Position numbers and translations under genes: made by a program. The notes beneath the pieces were generated by a model. It was not told the DNA's origin. It did not search any database and saw only the letters and a list, made by a program, of their open reading frames with translations. A stretch of 64,000 nt of DNA from Thalassotalea psychrophila (GTDB lineage Bacteria; Pseudomonadota; Gammaproteobacteria; Enterobacterales; Alteromonadaceae): NCBI RefSeq assembly GCF_031583595.1, contig NZ_CP134145.1, positions 2,046,001 through 2,110,000 on the forward strand, read 5' to 3'. Position 1 is the stretch's first letter, and each line of letters begins with the position of its first letter. Positions 45,472 to 54,017 of this stretch are shown here, in pieces.

Positions 45472-46704
45472 ATGAAACAAAATGCATATATTGCCGGTGT
45501 TGGTATGACCAAGTTTGGTAAACACCTTGACCGTTCATTAAAATCACTTGCCAGTGAAGCAATTTATATCGCGTTAGAAGATGCCGGTATTAGCAAAGAA
45601 GAGCTGAACGCGGCCTATTGCGGTAATGTTGGTGCTGGTGTGTTGCAGGGCCAAACCTGTGTACCTGGGCAAGTAATATTACGTGATATGGGTATAGGTA
45701 AAATTCCAGTAATCAACATTGAAAATGCTTGTGCATCTTCTGCTACTGCGTTTCAACAAGCCTGCTCTATGGTAACAATGGGCGCTTACGATATTGTTTT
45801 AGCCTTTGGTGTTGAAAAGTTATTCCATAAAGATAAATTGAAAACCTTTGGTGTATTCTCTGGTGGTATTGACGTAGAGAAAAACGATGAACTGCTGGCT
45901 GAAGTCGGTGAAAAGTTAAAGGCACTTGGTATGCCTGTTGATGAAGGTGCTGGTACTAACCGCAGTGTATTTATCGATATTTATGTGTCTTGGGCACTGG
46001 ACCATATGCAAAAGTATGGTACTACTCGTGAACAACTTGCGGCGGTGTCTGCTAAAAACTCATACCATGGCAGCATGAACCCTTATGCCCAATATCGCGA
46101 TGTAATTACTGTTGACGATGTATTAAACTCTCGCGAAGTGGTTTATCCATTAACATTACCAATGTGTTCTCCAATTGGTGATGGCGCATCAGCCACTATC
46201 ATTGTGAGTGAGAAAAAAGCGAAAGAGCTTGGCATGAGCCGTATGGTTAAAGTTGAAGCTTCGGAGCTTTCAAGTGGCTACGATTACGCTGAAGATACTG
46301 GTTTAGAATGTCCTAAAGTTGGTGCTGAAAAAATCTATAACACTACCGGTATTTCACCAAGCGATTTAGATGTAGTTGAACTACACGATGCCTCGGCTAT
46401 TTCTGAAATTATGTACTACGAATACCTAGGCCTTTGTCCACAAGGCGAGGGTGGTAAGCTAATTGAAGAAGGCCACACTAAATTAGGCGGACGAATTCCA
46501 GTAAACACCTCTGGTGGTTTAATGCGTAAAGGTCACCCTATTGGCGCGACAGGAACATCACAAATTACCGAACTTGTTTGGCAATTACGTGGTGAAGCTG
46601 GTGAACGCCAAGTTAAAGGTGCAAAACTCGCATTAGCTGAAAACGGTGGCGGCTTCATCGGCACCGATGTTGCTGCATTAGCGTTAACCGTTTTAAGCAA
46701 ATAG
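45472..46704 (+). CDS. Thiolase-family protein (SCP2/lipid-transfer thiolase type)
   Basis: Protein of 410 residues. The nucleophilic Cys is in ENACASSATAFQQA (~residue 91), and the conserved His is in RKGHPIGATG (~residue 351). The usual second Cys region (CxG near the C-terminus) reads ENGGGFIGTD, and the NEAF-like motif is HDASA. This matches the SCPx/lipid-transfer thiolase group rather than FadA/AtoB enzymes. Members cleave branched or sterol-type 3-oxoacyl-CoAs or act with partner proteins as aldolase-like complexes. It lies 9 bp after the ligase. GGAATTTAAA precedes the ATG. Confidence 0.87.
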   Translation: MKQNAYIAGVGMTKFGKHLDRSLKSLASEAIYIALEDAGISKEELNAAYCGNVGAGVLQGQTCVPGQVILRDMGIGKIPVINIENACASSATAFQQACSMVTMGAYDIVLAFGVEKLFHKDKLKTFGVFSGGIDVEKNDELLAEVGEKLKALGMPVDEGAGTNRSVFIDIYVSWALDHMQKYGTTREQLAAVSAKNSYHGSMNPYAQYRDVITVDDVLNSREVVYPLTLPMCSPIGDGASATIIVSEKKAKELGMSRMVKVEASELSSGYDYAEDTGLECPKVGAEKIYNTTGISPSDLDVVELHDASAISEIMYYEYLGLCPQGEGGKLIEEGHTKLGGRIPVNTSGGLMRKGHPIGATGTSQITELVWQLRGEAGERQVKGAKLALAENGGGFIGTDVAALALTVLSK

Positions 46705-46725
46705 TTTAGTTACAACAAAAATCAT

Positions 46726-46785
46726 AAAGGGGTCAGTACCTTTTAGCTTATTAAAGCTAAAAAGGTACTGACCCCTTTTTTTTAA
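46726..46785 (+). terminator. Very long hairpin terminator carrying the GGGGTCAGTACC element
   Basis: AAAGGGGTCAGTACCTTTT (46726-46744) plus AGCTT pairs with AAGCT plus AAAAAGGTACTGACCCC (to 46775), followed by eight T. The same GGGTACTGACCCC core occurs twice at 56530-56762. Confidence 0.88.
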
Positions 46786-46833
46786 GCTATTCTATTAATT
46801 GAAGTTTCTTTTGTATTAATAGGATTGTATACG

Positions 46834-48093
46834 TTGTTAAGAATATTTTTTCAAAGCGAGCAATGGCATAAACGCTATTCAGTGCTTTCTCTAGTGCTTG
46901 TCGCTTTATTTATCTGTTATATCGATAGGGTAATGGTCTCAGTAGCTTCTATAGAAATGCAGCGTGTTTTTTCTTGGAGCGATACTGAAAAGGGCTTTGT
47001 GCTATCAAGTTTTTTTATTGGCTATTTAGTCATGCAAATTCTTGGTGGTTTATTATCTAATCGCTTTGGCGCCTATCTGGTTTTTGCGATTGCAGTTATG
47101 TTCTGGTCTTTATTCACGTTAATCACTCCACTGGCTGCAAGCATTTCTTTTTCTGCATTAATTGTTGCTCGTATTTTTTTGGGGTTAGGCGAGGGGGCAG
47201 CATTTCCATGCTCTTATAGATTATTAAATGACTGGATGAAAAAAGACGAACTATCAAGATCTTATGGCTTAATGAATATGTCTACTGCTATTGGAAGTGT
47301 GTTCTCGTTACTGATCACCGGTACATTAATTATATGGTTTGGCTGGCAGTCTGTGTTTTATATATTTGGCATTATGGGCTTAATCTGGGCCTATTTTTGG
47401 TTCAAGCTAGTGCCTAATAAAAATCAAAATATTTATCAAAGCGTCGAGGATAATAACACTATAAAAGAAAAACGCAGCATACCGTATAAGGCGTTGCTAA
47501 TTGCACCACCAGTATTAGTTTTATATTTTATTGGTATGGTGATGGGCACGATAGCGTTTGCGTTAGCAAGCTGGTTGCCAAGTTACTTTGTAGATACCTT
47601 TGAATTGTCCATATCAAAAGCTGGTTTATATTCAATCTTACCATGGTTGGTGTTATCTTTTATCGCACCATTAACTGGCTTAGTGGCTGATAAATTATTA
47701 CACAGAGGTATGGCGAGCCTAAAAATTCGTAAGCTGGTAACTTGCACCGGTATGGTATTAATTATTGCTGGTTTTTATCTGTTAACGTTTGCACCATCAC
47801 TGTTTCAAGCACTTGCCTTAATTGTAATGATTTTTACTGGACTCGGTATTTGTGTAACTGGTTATGTACCTCTCGCTTCCGAATTATTCCCGAAACATTC
47901 AGATGTTATCTATGGTTTTGTTGCCGGTATTGGCTCTTTAGCCAGTATTTTTATTATAAGTTTGACAGGTAAAATGCTGGATCAAAGTAATTCATACGAC
48001 GGCTTGTTCAACCTGCTTGCCTTAGCAACAGCTTGTACATTTTTTATTTTTGCCATCTTCGCCAAAAATAAACCTATAGCTATAAATAAATAG
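46834..48093 (+). CDS. MFS transporter, ACS (anion:cation symporter) type
   Basis: Inner-membrane carrier of about 419 residues with 12 hydrophobic helices and the ACS-type first helix CYIDRVMVSVA, GYLVMQILGGLLSNRFGA and RIFLGLGEGAAFPCSYRL. Such carriers import organic anions (hexuronates, phthalate, glycerol-phosphate-like and aromatic acids). No ATG start exists; a TTG at 46834 has AGGA nine bases upstream, and a TTG at 46825 is an alternative. It follows the thiolase gene but after a strong terminator, so it may have its own promoter. Substrate unknown. Confidence 0.85.
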   Translation: MLRIFFQSEQWHKRYSVLSLVLVALFICYIDRVMVSVASIEMQRVFSWSDTEKGFVLSSFFIGYLVMQILGGLLSNRFGAYLVFAIAVMFWSLFTLITPLAASISFSALIVARIFLGLGEGAAFPCSYRLLNDWMKKDELSRSYGLMNMSTAIGSVFSLLITGTLIIWFGWQSVFYIFGIMGLIWAYFWFKLVPNKNQNIYQSVEDNNTIKEKRSIPYKALLIAPPVLVLYFIGMVMGTIAFALASWLPSYFVDTFELSISKAGLYSILPWLVLSFIAPLTGLVADKLLHRGMASLKIRKLVTCTGMVLIIAGFYLLTFAPSLFQALALIVMIFTGLGICVTGYVPLASELFPKHSDVIYGFVAGIGSLASIFIISLTGKMLDQSNSYDGLFNLLALATACTFFIFAIFAKNKPIAINK

Positions 48094-48097
48094 TCAT

Positions 48098-48145
48098 AAA
48101 AAGCAGTAGTTTTATCTAAGATAATCGTACTGCTGTTTTTATTTT
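48098..48145. terminator. Bidirectional terminator between convergent MFS and YkvI-like genes
   Basis: AAAAAGCAGTA (48098-48108) and TACTGCTGTTTTT (48128-48140), stem with a long loop and T-runs on both strands. Confidence 0.75.
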
Positions 48146-48186
48146 ACAACGACTCTATGACTTTGAAATATAACCGTTAACTAGGC

Positions 48187-49302
48187 TTATTTATTTGCTT
48201 TGTACGAACGCATATTTTTGAAAATAGCACAAGCAAGGAATACAAGGCCGGCGTAACCAACAGTTGGGTAAATCCAGTTAACTAGCTGTGCAAATGGTAA
48301 TAAAGTAGCACCTATTAAACCAAGAAGAACAAGACTCACTACCAAGGTATTATATTTCGGCGTTTTATCTTCAGCAAAGCGAGAGCAAACGGTCCATAAT
48401 AGTGGGGTTGCTGTTGTGTAAATTCCACAAAAAATAATGATGGCAAAGATTGAAGCATAAACAGGCAATACATCATTCGCTAATGCCATTACTGGAATTT
48501 GACTGCTATTAACAACGTCAACTTTAACCATTAGTGCAAGTACCAATAGGAATAATGCACCAACAAATAATAGTGGACCTAAAATAGACGAATATTTTAG
48601 GTCATTTTCACACTTGGCACTTGCCCCTAATGCAGGAAGAAAACTTGCAAGACCGGGTATCATTAAGCCCGCATACAATAACGCCGACATTAACCAGTTA
48701 TTTGATGCTGCTAATATATCCATTTCTGCAACTTTCGCTGCACCTTCTACAATAGTTACTGGCGTTTCAACTAAAGTTAAAATAGATATCAAAATGGTAA
48801 AGGCGACTATTATGGGGCCAATTATGGCAATTATATTGACTATTTTTCGAAGACCCATCAGCAAAGTACCGCCAGATAGTAAGGCCATTAGTACGGTTCC
48901 GATATAACTAGGAAGTCCATAATGCTGCTCTATTGTTGCACCGGTACCCGATAGCATAATAGCGTACACAGCAACAATGAAAATCATTGTATACCAGGTT
49001 AAAAACTTGCCAACATAGTTACCACAATAATGCACAAATACATCTTCATTTCTTTTAAATCCATGCTTGAAACCAACTTTGTATAATATGTTGCATACAT
49101 AAGTTAAAAGAATAAAACTGATCATACAGCCAATTAAACCATTGATTCCAAAACTGACAAAAAACTGTATGCCTTCTTGACCTGTAGCAAAACCAGAGCC
49201 GATTAAATACGCCATGAATGCGCCGGATAAACGAACAACTGACATAGGGTTAAACGGTTTTTCACTCATAGGCAAATTTTTATTAGCTACTGTTGTTATC
49301 AT
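48187..49302 (-). CDS. YkvI-like membrane transporter (APC superfamily)
   Basis: Integral membrane protein of 371 residues with about ten hydrophobic helices. The N-terminal GSGFATGQEGIQFF is the unwound first-helix motif of the LeuT-fold YkvI family (COG3949). No substrate is established for the family; amino-acid-like transport is inferred from the fold. GAGAG lies before the ATG. Single-gene unit on the minus strand, convergent with the MFS gene. Its neighbour on the other side is a 2-hydroxy-acid cluster, but there is a terminator between, so a common role is uncertain. Confidence 0.82.
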   Translation of the reverse strand: MITTVANKNLPMSEKPFNPMSVVRLSGAFMAYLIGSGFATGQEGIQFFVSFGINGLIGCMISFILLTYVCNILYKVGFKHGFKRNEDVFVHYCGNYVGKFLTWYTMIFIVAVYAIMLSGTGATIEQHYGLPSYIGTVLMALLSGGTLLMGLRKIVNIIAIIGPIIVAFTILISILTLVETPVTIVEGAAKVAEMDILAASNNWLMSALLYAGLMIPGLASFLPALGASAKCENDLKYSSILGPLLFVGALFLLVLALMVKVDVVNSSQIPVMALANDVLPVYASIFAIIIFCGIYTTATPLLWTVCSRFAEDKTPKYNTLVVSLVLLGLIGATLLPFAQLVNWIYPTVGYAGLVFLACAIFKNMRSYKANK

Positions 49303-49376
49303 AATTATAGCTCTCTCAAATCAAAGGGGTATCTGAGTGTAGCAACAAGTAGTAACAATCTTTTGTGCAAATATTA

Positions 49377-49413
49377 TAAAAAAAAGGGCCTTTTTAATAA
49401 AAAAGCCCTTTTT
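49377..49413 (-). terminator. Terminator of the SDR gene (minus strand)
   Basis: AAAAAAGGGC (49379-49389 region) and GCCCTTTTT (49405-49413) form a stem with flanking A/T runs, 36 bp beyond the SDR stop. Confidence 0.78.
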
Positions 49414-49448
49414 CGTGATTATTTTGCGTTTAAATATGTATTTAGTTG

Positions 49449-50201
49449 TTAGGTTTGTAAATAACCACCGTCCACTTGCAAGGCAACACCATTTACATAA
49501 CTTGAATCATCGGAGCAAAGCGAACGCACCATTTTGCCGATATCTTCGGCTGTGCCTAAACGCTTTTGTGGGATACGAGATAAGAACCAATCAGTGTCTT
49601 GATCTGCAGTCAAAGGAGTAGCGATAAACCCTGGGCAAACAGCATTACAACGAATGCCTTCAGCGCCATGATTAACCGCGATTTGCTTAGTTAGGCCAAC
49701 TACAGCGTGTTTTGCGGCAGTGTATTCAATACTTGAACCATCAATAGGGCGTAAACCACAAACAGAAGAATTATTAATTATAACGCCACCGCCATTTTTA
49801 AGCATGGCAGGTACTTGCTGCTTGATACAGTAAAAAACTGAATTCAAGTTAATATTAATAACATTTAACCACTGCTCATCGGCTAAGTCTTTCACATGAG
49901 CAGGTTTACCGCCAATGCCTGCGTTGTTAAAGGCAAAATCTAAACGGCCGAATTTTTCTATGGCGATATCACAAATTTCTTTTGCGGTATCAGGTTTTGA
50001 TATATCAGCGACTAATGTTTCAACTTTTACATTAAATTCATTAATAATGTCGCCAGCCAAATCATTTACGTTGGCTGATAAATCAGTAATTACTAAATTT
50101 GCGCCGGCTTCTGCAAACGCTTTTGCTGCAGCTTTACCTATACCTTGAGCAGCACCAGTGATGATGGCAACTTTGCCTGAAAAGTCTGTAATAGAAGACA
50201 T
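49449..50201 (-). CDS. Classical SDR-family oxidoreductase
   Basis: Enzyme of 250 residues. NAD(P)-binding TGAAQGIGKAAA (residues ~16-27), NNAGIG, the catalytic Ser in INNSSVCGL, and Tyr/Lys in YTAAKHAVVGL. It ends with YVNGVALQVDGGY as usual for FabG-like SDRs. Asp/Asn residues after the second strand (ITDLSAN) favour NAD over NADP. AAGGT precedes the ATG. It lies downstream of the GntP permease and FMN hydroxy-acid dehydrogenase under a GntR regulator, so it probably oxidises or reduces a hydroxy acid or its product. A 175-bp gap separates it from gntP. Confidence 0.9.
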   Translation of the reverse strand: MSSITDFSGKVAIITGAAQGIGKAAAKAFAEAGANLVITDLSANVNDLAGDIINEFNVKVETLVADISKPDTAKEICDIAIEKFGRLDFAFNNAGIGGKPAHVKDLADEQWLNVININLNSVFYCIKQQVPAMLKNGGGVIINNSSVCGLRPIDGSSIEYTAAKHAVVGLTKQIAVNHGAEGIRCNAVCPGFIATPLTADQDTDWFLSRIPQKRLGTAEDIGKMVRSLCSDDSSYVNGVALQVDGGYLQT

Positions 50202-50376
50202 AGAACTACCTTAAATATTTTATCTACGTGTTATCTTATTGCCTATTAGCATGAACTTAAACTTGTGGTCTGTCCATGTAGTTTAAGATAAAGCGTAGGT
50301 CATTAGCGGCAACTCATATGTCAATTATGGACAGCTTGGTGCTGGGTTTGTATAAAATATGCTTAATACTAATAAT

Positions 50377-51672
50377 TTAAAATAAGCCAAATAATGCAAC
50401 TGCCATTACCGTGCCAATAAGCGGCAATATCACCGTTAACGCAAATATTGGCCCATAAGCTGACGCATGACTTTCGCCACAAATAGCTCGAACAGTGGTC
50501 ACGACATAACCATTGTGAGGCAATGAATCTAGGGCTCCAGAGCTGATCGCTACGACGCGATGTAATTCGCCGGCATCTACTCCAGAGTTTAAATAATGTG
50601 GAGCTAACTCGGGTAGAGCAATTGATTGACCACCAGAAGCTGAGCCGGTAATGCCAGCGATGATAATAATCGCTACCGAAGCACTGACTAAGCCACTGCC
50701 AGGTAAACTCATCACAAAGTCCATGGCGATATCAAAGCCAGGGGTCATTTTTGCAACCGCACCAAAACCAACGACCGCACAGGTATTACCTGTAGCGATT
50801 AAGGCAGAATAAGCCCCATCGTTTAAGGCTTTTTCGATATTTTGAAAATGACTGATATTGAGTAGGTAAGTTAGAATGCAGCCTACTAATAAGGCAAGAA
50901 CTAATGCGTTTTGGTGCAAGGTTTCGTGGCCAAGAAAGCTAACGACTACGATAGAAAATAATGGCAGCAACGATGGCAATAGAGCAGGTAAATTACGTTC
51001 GTCGGGATGCGGATCGTTGTCACGGTGCTCAAAGTTCTCACCATTGGCAACGGCAGTAGTGATCATTTTATTCAGCCAAATGAATCCGGCTATTGCCATA
51101 AAAATTGCAACTGGAATACTCACTTCCCAGCCGGCCCAAGGTGATGTGTGCAAATATTTAATAGGGATCCAATTTTGAATTTCTGGAGAGCCTGCTGTGG
51201 TCATCGTAAAGGTAGCAGAGCCAAATGCTAAGCAACCGGGAATAAAGCGTCGAGGCAAATTAGCTTCACGAAACAGGCTTAACGCAATGGGATAAGAAGT
51301 AAAAGCGACAACAAAAACACTAACTCCACCGTAGGTTAGTACGGCGCAGGCTAGTACAACCGCAACGGCAGCTCTTTCGCTGCCAACTTTAGTCATAATA
51401 TAATGTGATACTTTTTCTGCTGCGCCACAATCTTCCATTAGTTTACCGAATATACTACCGAGCAAAAATACTAAGAACCAGGAGGCAAAAAAGCTGGTAA
51501 AGCCCTTCATATAGATAAAGGTAAAGCCGTGCTCGGCAACGGTGGCAATATCTATACCACTGAAAAACGCTAAAATTAACGCACAAAATGGCGCAACGAC
51601 AATAAGGTTGGCACCACGCATGGTTAGCCAAATTAATAGCGCTAACGATAAGATTAAAACTAATATTTCCAC
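50377..51672 (-). CDS. GntP-family permease
   Basis: Inner-membrane transporter of 431 residues with 12-14 hydrophobic segments and GntP signatures such as GGVSVFVVAFTSYPIALSLF and GSASGGQSIALPEL. Known members move gluconate and other hydroxy acids with protons. The start codon is GTG, with GAGAAG upstream. It lies 26 bp after the FMN-dependent hydroxy-acid dehydrogenase gene, so the two are co-transcribed. A 2-hydroxy acid such as lactate or hydroxybutyrate is the likely cargo; this rests on context only. Confidence 0.88.
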   Translation of the reverse strand: MEILVLILSLALLIWLTMRGANLIVVAPFCALILAFFSGIDIATVAEHGFTFIYMKGFTSFFASWFLVFLLGSIFGKLMEDCGAAEKVSHYIMTKVGSERAAVAVVLACAVLTYGGVSVFVVAFTSYPIALSLFREANLPRRFIPGCLAFGSATFTMTTAGSPEIQNWIPIKYLHTSPWAGWEVSIPVAIFMAIAGFIWLNKMITTAVANGENFEHRDNDPHPDERNLPALLPSLLPLFSIVVVSFLGHETLHQNALVLALLVGCILTYLLNISHFQNIEKALNDGAYSALIATGNTCAVVGFGAVAKMTPGFDIAMDFVMSLPGSGLVSASVAIIIIAGITGSASGGQSIALPELAPHYLNSGVDAGELHRVVAISSGALDSLPHNGYVVTTVRAICGESHASAYGPIFALTVILPLIGTVMAVALFGLF

Positions 51673-51698
51673 AATACTTCTCTTTTTTATTGGTTTTA

Positions 51699-52862
51699 TT
51701 ATTTAATGTGATTATTAATGATTAGATGTTCGCTGTTGATCTCATCTACAGATTTACAGCCAAGCAGGGCCATTGTTCGTTCTATTTCACTACTTAGTAT
51801 GTTGATTGTTTTTTCGACACCTTTTTGACCTCCAGCAGCAAGACCATATAAATATGGACGGCCAATAGAGCAAGCATTAGCGCCAAGTGCTAGTGCTTTA
51901 ACTACGTCAGAGCCGCGACGGATGCCGCCATCAACAATCAGTTCGAGCGAATCACCAATAGCATCTCGAATTGGCGCGATACAATCAATTGGCGCCGGGG
52001 CAAAATCAAGCTGACGGCCACCATGGTTTGATACCATCATTGCACTACAGCCTACTTCGACTGCTTTTTTAGCATCTAACACCGATTGTGAACCTTTAAG
52101 CACAAACGGGCCATCCCATTGCTCGCAAAGCCAGGCAACATCATCCCAGGTAACGGATGCATCAAACTGAGAGTTAACGTATTGAATTAAGCCCATGGTG
52201 CCTTTTGATAAACTGGTATCCCAATGTGATATATTGGCAAGCTTAAAGTCACTATTACGTAATAAGTTGAATGCCCACTGCCAGTGAGTCATATAACTAA
52301 GCATGCTTTTCATAGTTAATTTCGGCGGTATCCCCATGCCATAATAATGATCACGTTCACGGTTGCCCGCAATAGCGGTATCTACAGTTAAACAAAGCGC
52401 TTTGTAACCTGCCGATTTTGCGCGTTTTACGTATTCTTTAGTCAGCTCACGGTTTTTAAAAATGTAAATTTGAAACATTTTATCTGAATCAATTGTCGAG
52501 CCAATATCTTCTATGCTGGTAGTCGCCATGGTTGATAGGCTATACAATGTGCCCATCTTTTCGGCGGCTTTTGCTACGGCAAATTCTTTATCATGATGAA
52601 ATAGGCGGCTCATACCGGTAGGCGCTAAGAAAAATGGCATTTTTAAATCACAACCGAGAACCTTCGTTGAGATGTTCACTTTAGATACATCATTTAACTG
52701 ATTCGGCATCAGTTGATAATCATCAAAGGCACTACTGTTACGTCTTAAACTCCATTCGTCATCGGCTCCACCTGCCATATAGTGATACATGGTCGCTGGT
52801 AATTTTCTTTTCGCTTTTTTCTTTAAATCATTAATATTGAAGCAGCGGTTCAATGAACTCAT
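51699..52862 (-). CDS. FMN-dependent alpha-hydroxy-acid dehydrogenase (L-lactate dehydrogenase type)
   Basis: TIM-barrel flavoenzyme of 387 residues. Motifs: YHYMAGGADDEWSLRRN at the N-terminus, FLAPTGMSRLFHHDKE, LCLTVDTAIAGNRERD, the catalytic His in SNHGGRQLDFAPA (~residue 280) and FMN phosphate-binding VDGGIRRGSDVVKALALGA. The family includes LldD, glycolate oxidase and mandelate dehydrogenase. The FadR-type regulator and an LldR-like operator upstream favour L-lactate or a close 2-hydroxy acid. GGGGAAA lies before the ATG. Second gene after gntR. Confidence 0.92.
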   Translation of the reverse strand: MSSLNRCFNINDLKKKAKRKLPATMYHYMAGGADDEWSLRRNSSAFDDYQLMPNQLNDVSKVNISTKVLGCDLKMPFFLAPTGMSRLFHHDKEFAVAKAAEKMGTLYSLSTMATTSIEDIGSTIDSDKMFQIYIFKNRELTKEYVKRAKSAGYKALCLTVDTAIAGNRERDHYYGMGIPPKLTMKSMLSYMTHWQWAFNLLRNSDFKLANISHWDTSLSKGTMGLIQYVNSQFDASVTWDDVAWLCEQWDGPFVLKGSQSVLDAKKAVEVGCSAMMVSNHGGRQLDFAPAPIDCIAPIRDAIGDSLELIVDGGIRRGSDVVKALALGANACSIGRPYLYGLAAGGQKGVEKTINILSSEIERTMALLGCKSVDEINSEHLIINNHIK

Positions 52863-52905
52863 GATTATTTCCCCAAAGTGTTTTTGCCCAATAGCAGGGC
52901 ATTTG

Positions 52906-53616
52906 TTATTTTAATTTTATATACTGTTTTACCGCATCAATATGAGCGTTCGCCGCATCTTGTGCCTCTTGCGCATCGCCTTTGATTATGGCGTCATAAA
53001 TACGTTGATGCTGGGCGATTAAATCGCGATGATTTTGTGCAAATGGGTAAACTTTATCGCCTAGCATATACATAAAATTCATCATCAAATCGCGAATACT
53101 GTTGAGCGCGAGCAATAACACCTGATTATTTGCTGCCATATAAATACTGCGATGAAAGGCGATATCTTTTTCGGCAACAGCTGAGCCATCATCTGAATGC
53201 TCTAAATTAACAAGTTGCTGAAAAGCTTCGCTAATTTTGTCTTTATCTTGTTTAGTCGCATTTATTGTTGCCAGCTTGGTCGCTTCACTTTCCAATAAAC
53301 GCCGAACATAAAACATATCCGTCAAAGTCTTTTTATCGTTATTTAATAAATCAATCAGCGACCGACTAGGCTGTATATCTTTAAACAAAGCCACATGGGT
53401 GCCACTACCTCGCTTGGTTTCAAGAACGCCGCGAGCGTTTAGCTCTTTAATAGCTTCGCGAAGGCAGTTCCTGGAAACCTTAAGTGTTTGACTTAATGCT
53501 CTTTCTGAAGGCAGTTTTTGCCCTTCCGTTAATGAACCGTCAATGATCATGGTTTCGAGCTTTTTAGCTATGATTGATGATTTAGACGATTGTGTTGTTG
53601 CTGATTTATTTGCCAT
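52906..53616 (-). CDS. GntR-family regulator, FadR/FCD subgroup (LldR-like)
   Basis: Regulator of 236 residues. N-terminal winged helix-turn-helix (KLPSERALSQTLKVSRNCLREAIKELNARGVLETKRGSGTHV in outline, residues ~37-78). C-terminal FCD all-helical effector domain with metal/ligand residues in EKDIAFHRSIYMAANN and HRDLIAQHQRIYDAI. First gene of the minus-strand hydroxy-acid unit, so probably autoregulated. A perfect TTGGT-N3-ACCAA palindrome lies 108 bp upstream, matching operators of LldR/PdhR-like proteins. AAGGT precedes the ATG. Confidence 0.93.
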   Translation of the reverse strand: MANKSATTQSSKSSIIAKKLETMIIDGSLTEGQKLPSERALSQTLKVSRNCLREAIKELNARGVLETKRGSGTHVALFKDIQPSRSLIDLLNNDKKTLTDMFYVRRLLESEATKLATINATKQDKDKISEAFQQLVNLEHSDDGSAVAEKDIAFHRSIYMAANNQVLLLALNSIRDLMMNFMYMLGDKVYPFAQNHRDLIAQHQRIYDAIIKGDAQEAQDAANAHIDAVKQYIKLK

Positions 53617-53723
53617 GGCTGACCTTAACTAAAATGTTTGAGGACTTACAGTTGATTACATGTGCTGTGATTGAAAGGTGCTGTTTACAAAGGGGTTTTT
53701 AATAAACGGTAAATATAAACTAA

Positions 53724-53740
53724 AATTGGTAGTACCAATT
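53724..53740. promoter_or_regulatory. FadR/LldR-type operator palindrome
   Basis: AATTGGT-AGT-ACCAATT, perfect 7-bp arms with a 3-bp centre, the form recognised by LldR/PdhR-like FCD regulators. It is upstream of the gntR-lldD-type-gntP unit. Confidence 0.75.
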
Positions 53741-53787
53741 AAATGGTATATTGACTATTTTATCAGCACTTGTAAAGTACAAACGGA

Positions 53788-53968
53788 GTTGGCATTCCTT
53801 CATCCCTGAAGTGAGCCAACTTTATAACATCCATGTTAAGTTGGCATTCCTTCATCCCTGAAGTGAGCCAACTTTATAACATCCATGTTAAGTTGGTATT
53901 CCTTCATCCCTGAAGTGAGCCAACTTTATAACATCCATGTTAAGTTGGTATTCCTTCATCCCTGAAGT
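53788..53968. repeat. 52-bp tandem repeat array, three full units and one partial
   Basis: Units start at 53788, 53840 and 53892; a 25-base partial fourth starts at 53944. Each unit holds GTTGGC...GCCAAC outside and CTTCA...TGAAG inside, so each can fold as a hairpin. Units 3 and 4 have GGTATT where units 1 and 2 have GGCATT. Confidence 0.95.
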
Positions 53969-53993
53969 AAAAAGCCCCGCAGTGCGAGGCTAT
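53969..53993 (-). terminator. Terminator of the amidohydrolase gene (minus strand)
   Basis: AGCCCCGCA (53973-53981) and TGCGAGGCT (53983-53991) with one mismatch; an A-run on the plus strand gives the T-run on the minus strand. Confidence 0.78.
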
Positions 53994-54017
53994 GTTATTC
54001 ATATGAAAAGAGGGGAG

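Larger units (their letters stand above)
53617..54017. other. Gene-free stretch with operator, tandem repeats and terminator
   Basis: About 400 bp with no gene. Contains the GntR operator candidate (53724-53740), a 52-bp tandem repeat array (53788-53968) and the terminator of the amidohydrolase gene. Confidence 0.7.

Noticed and set aside
53788..53968. CRISPR array
   Set aside because: Units are directly abutting 52-bp repeats without unique spacers, and no cas gene is present.
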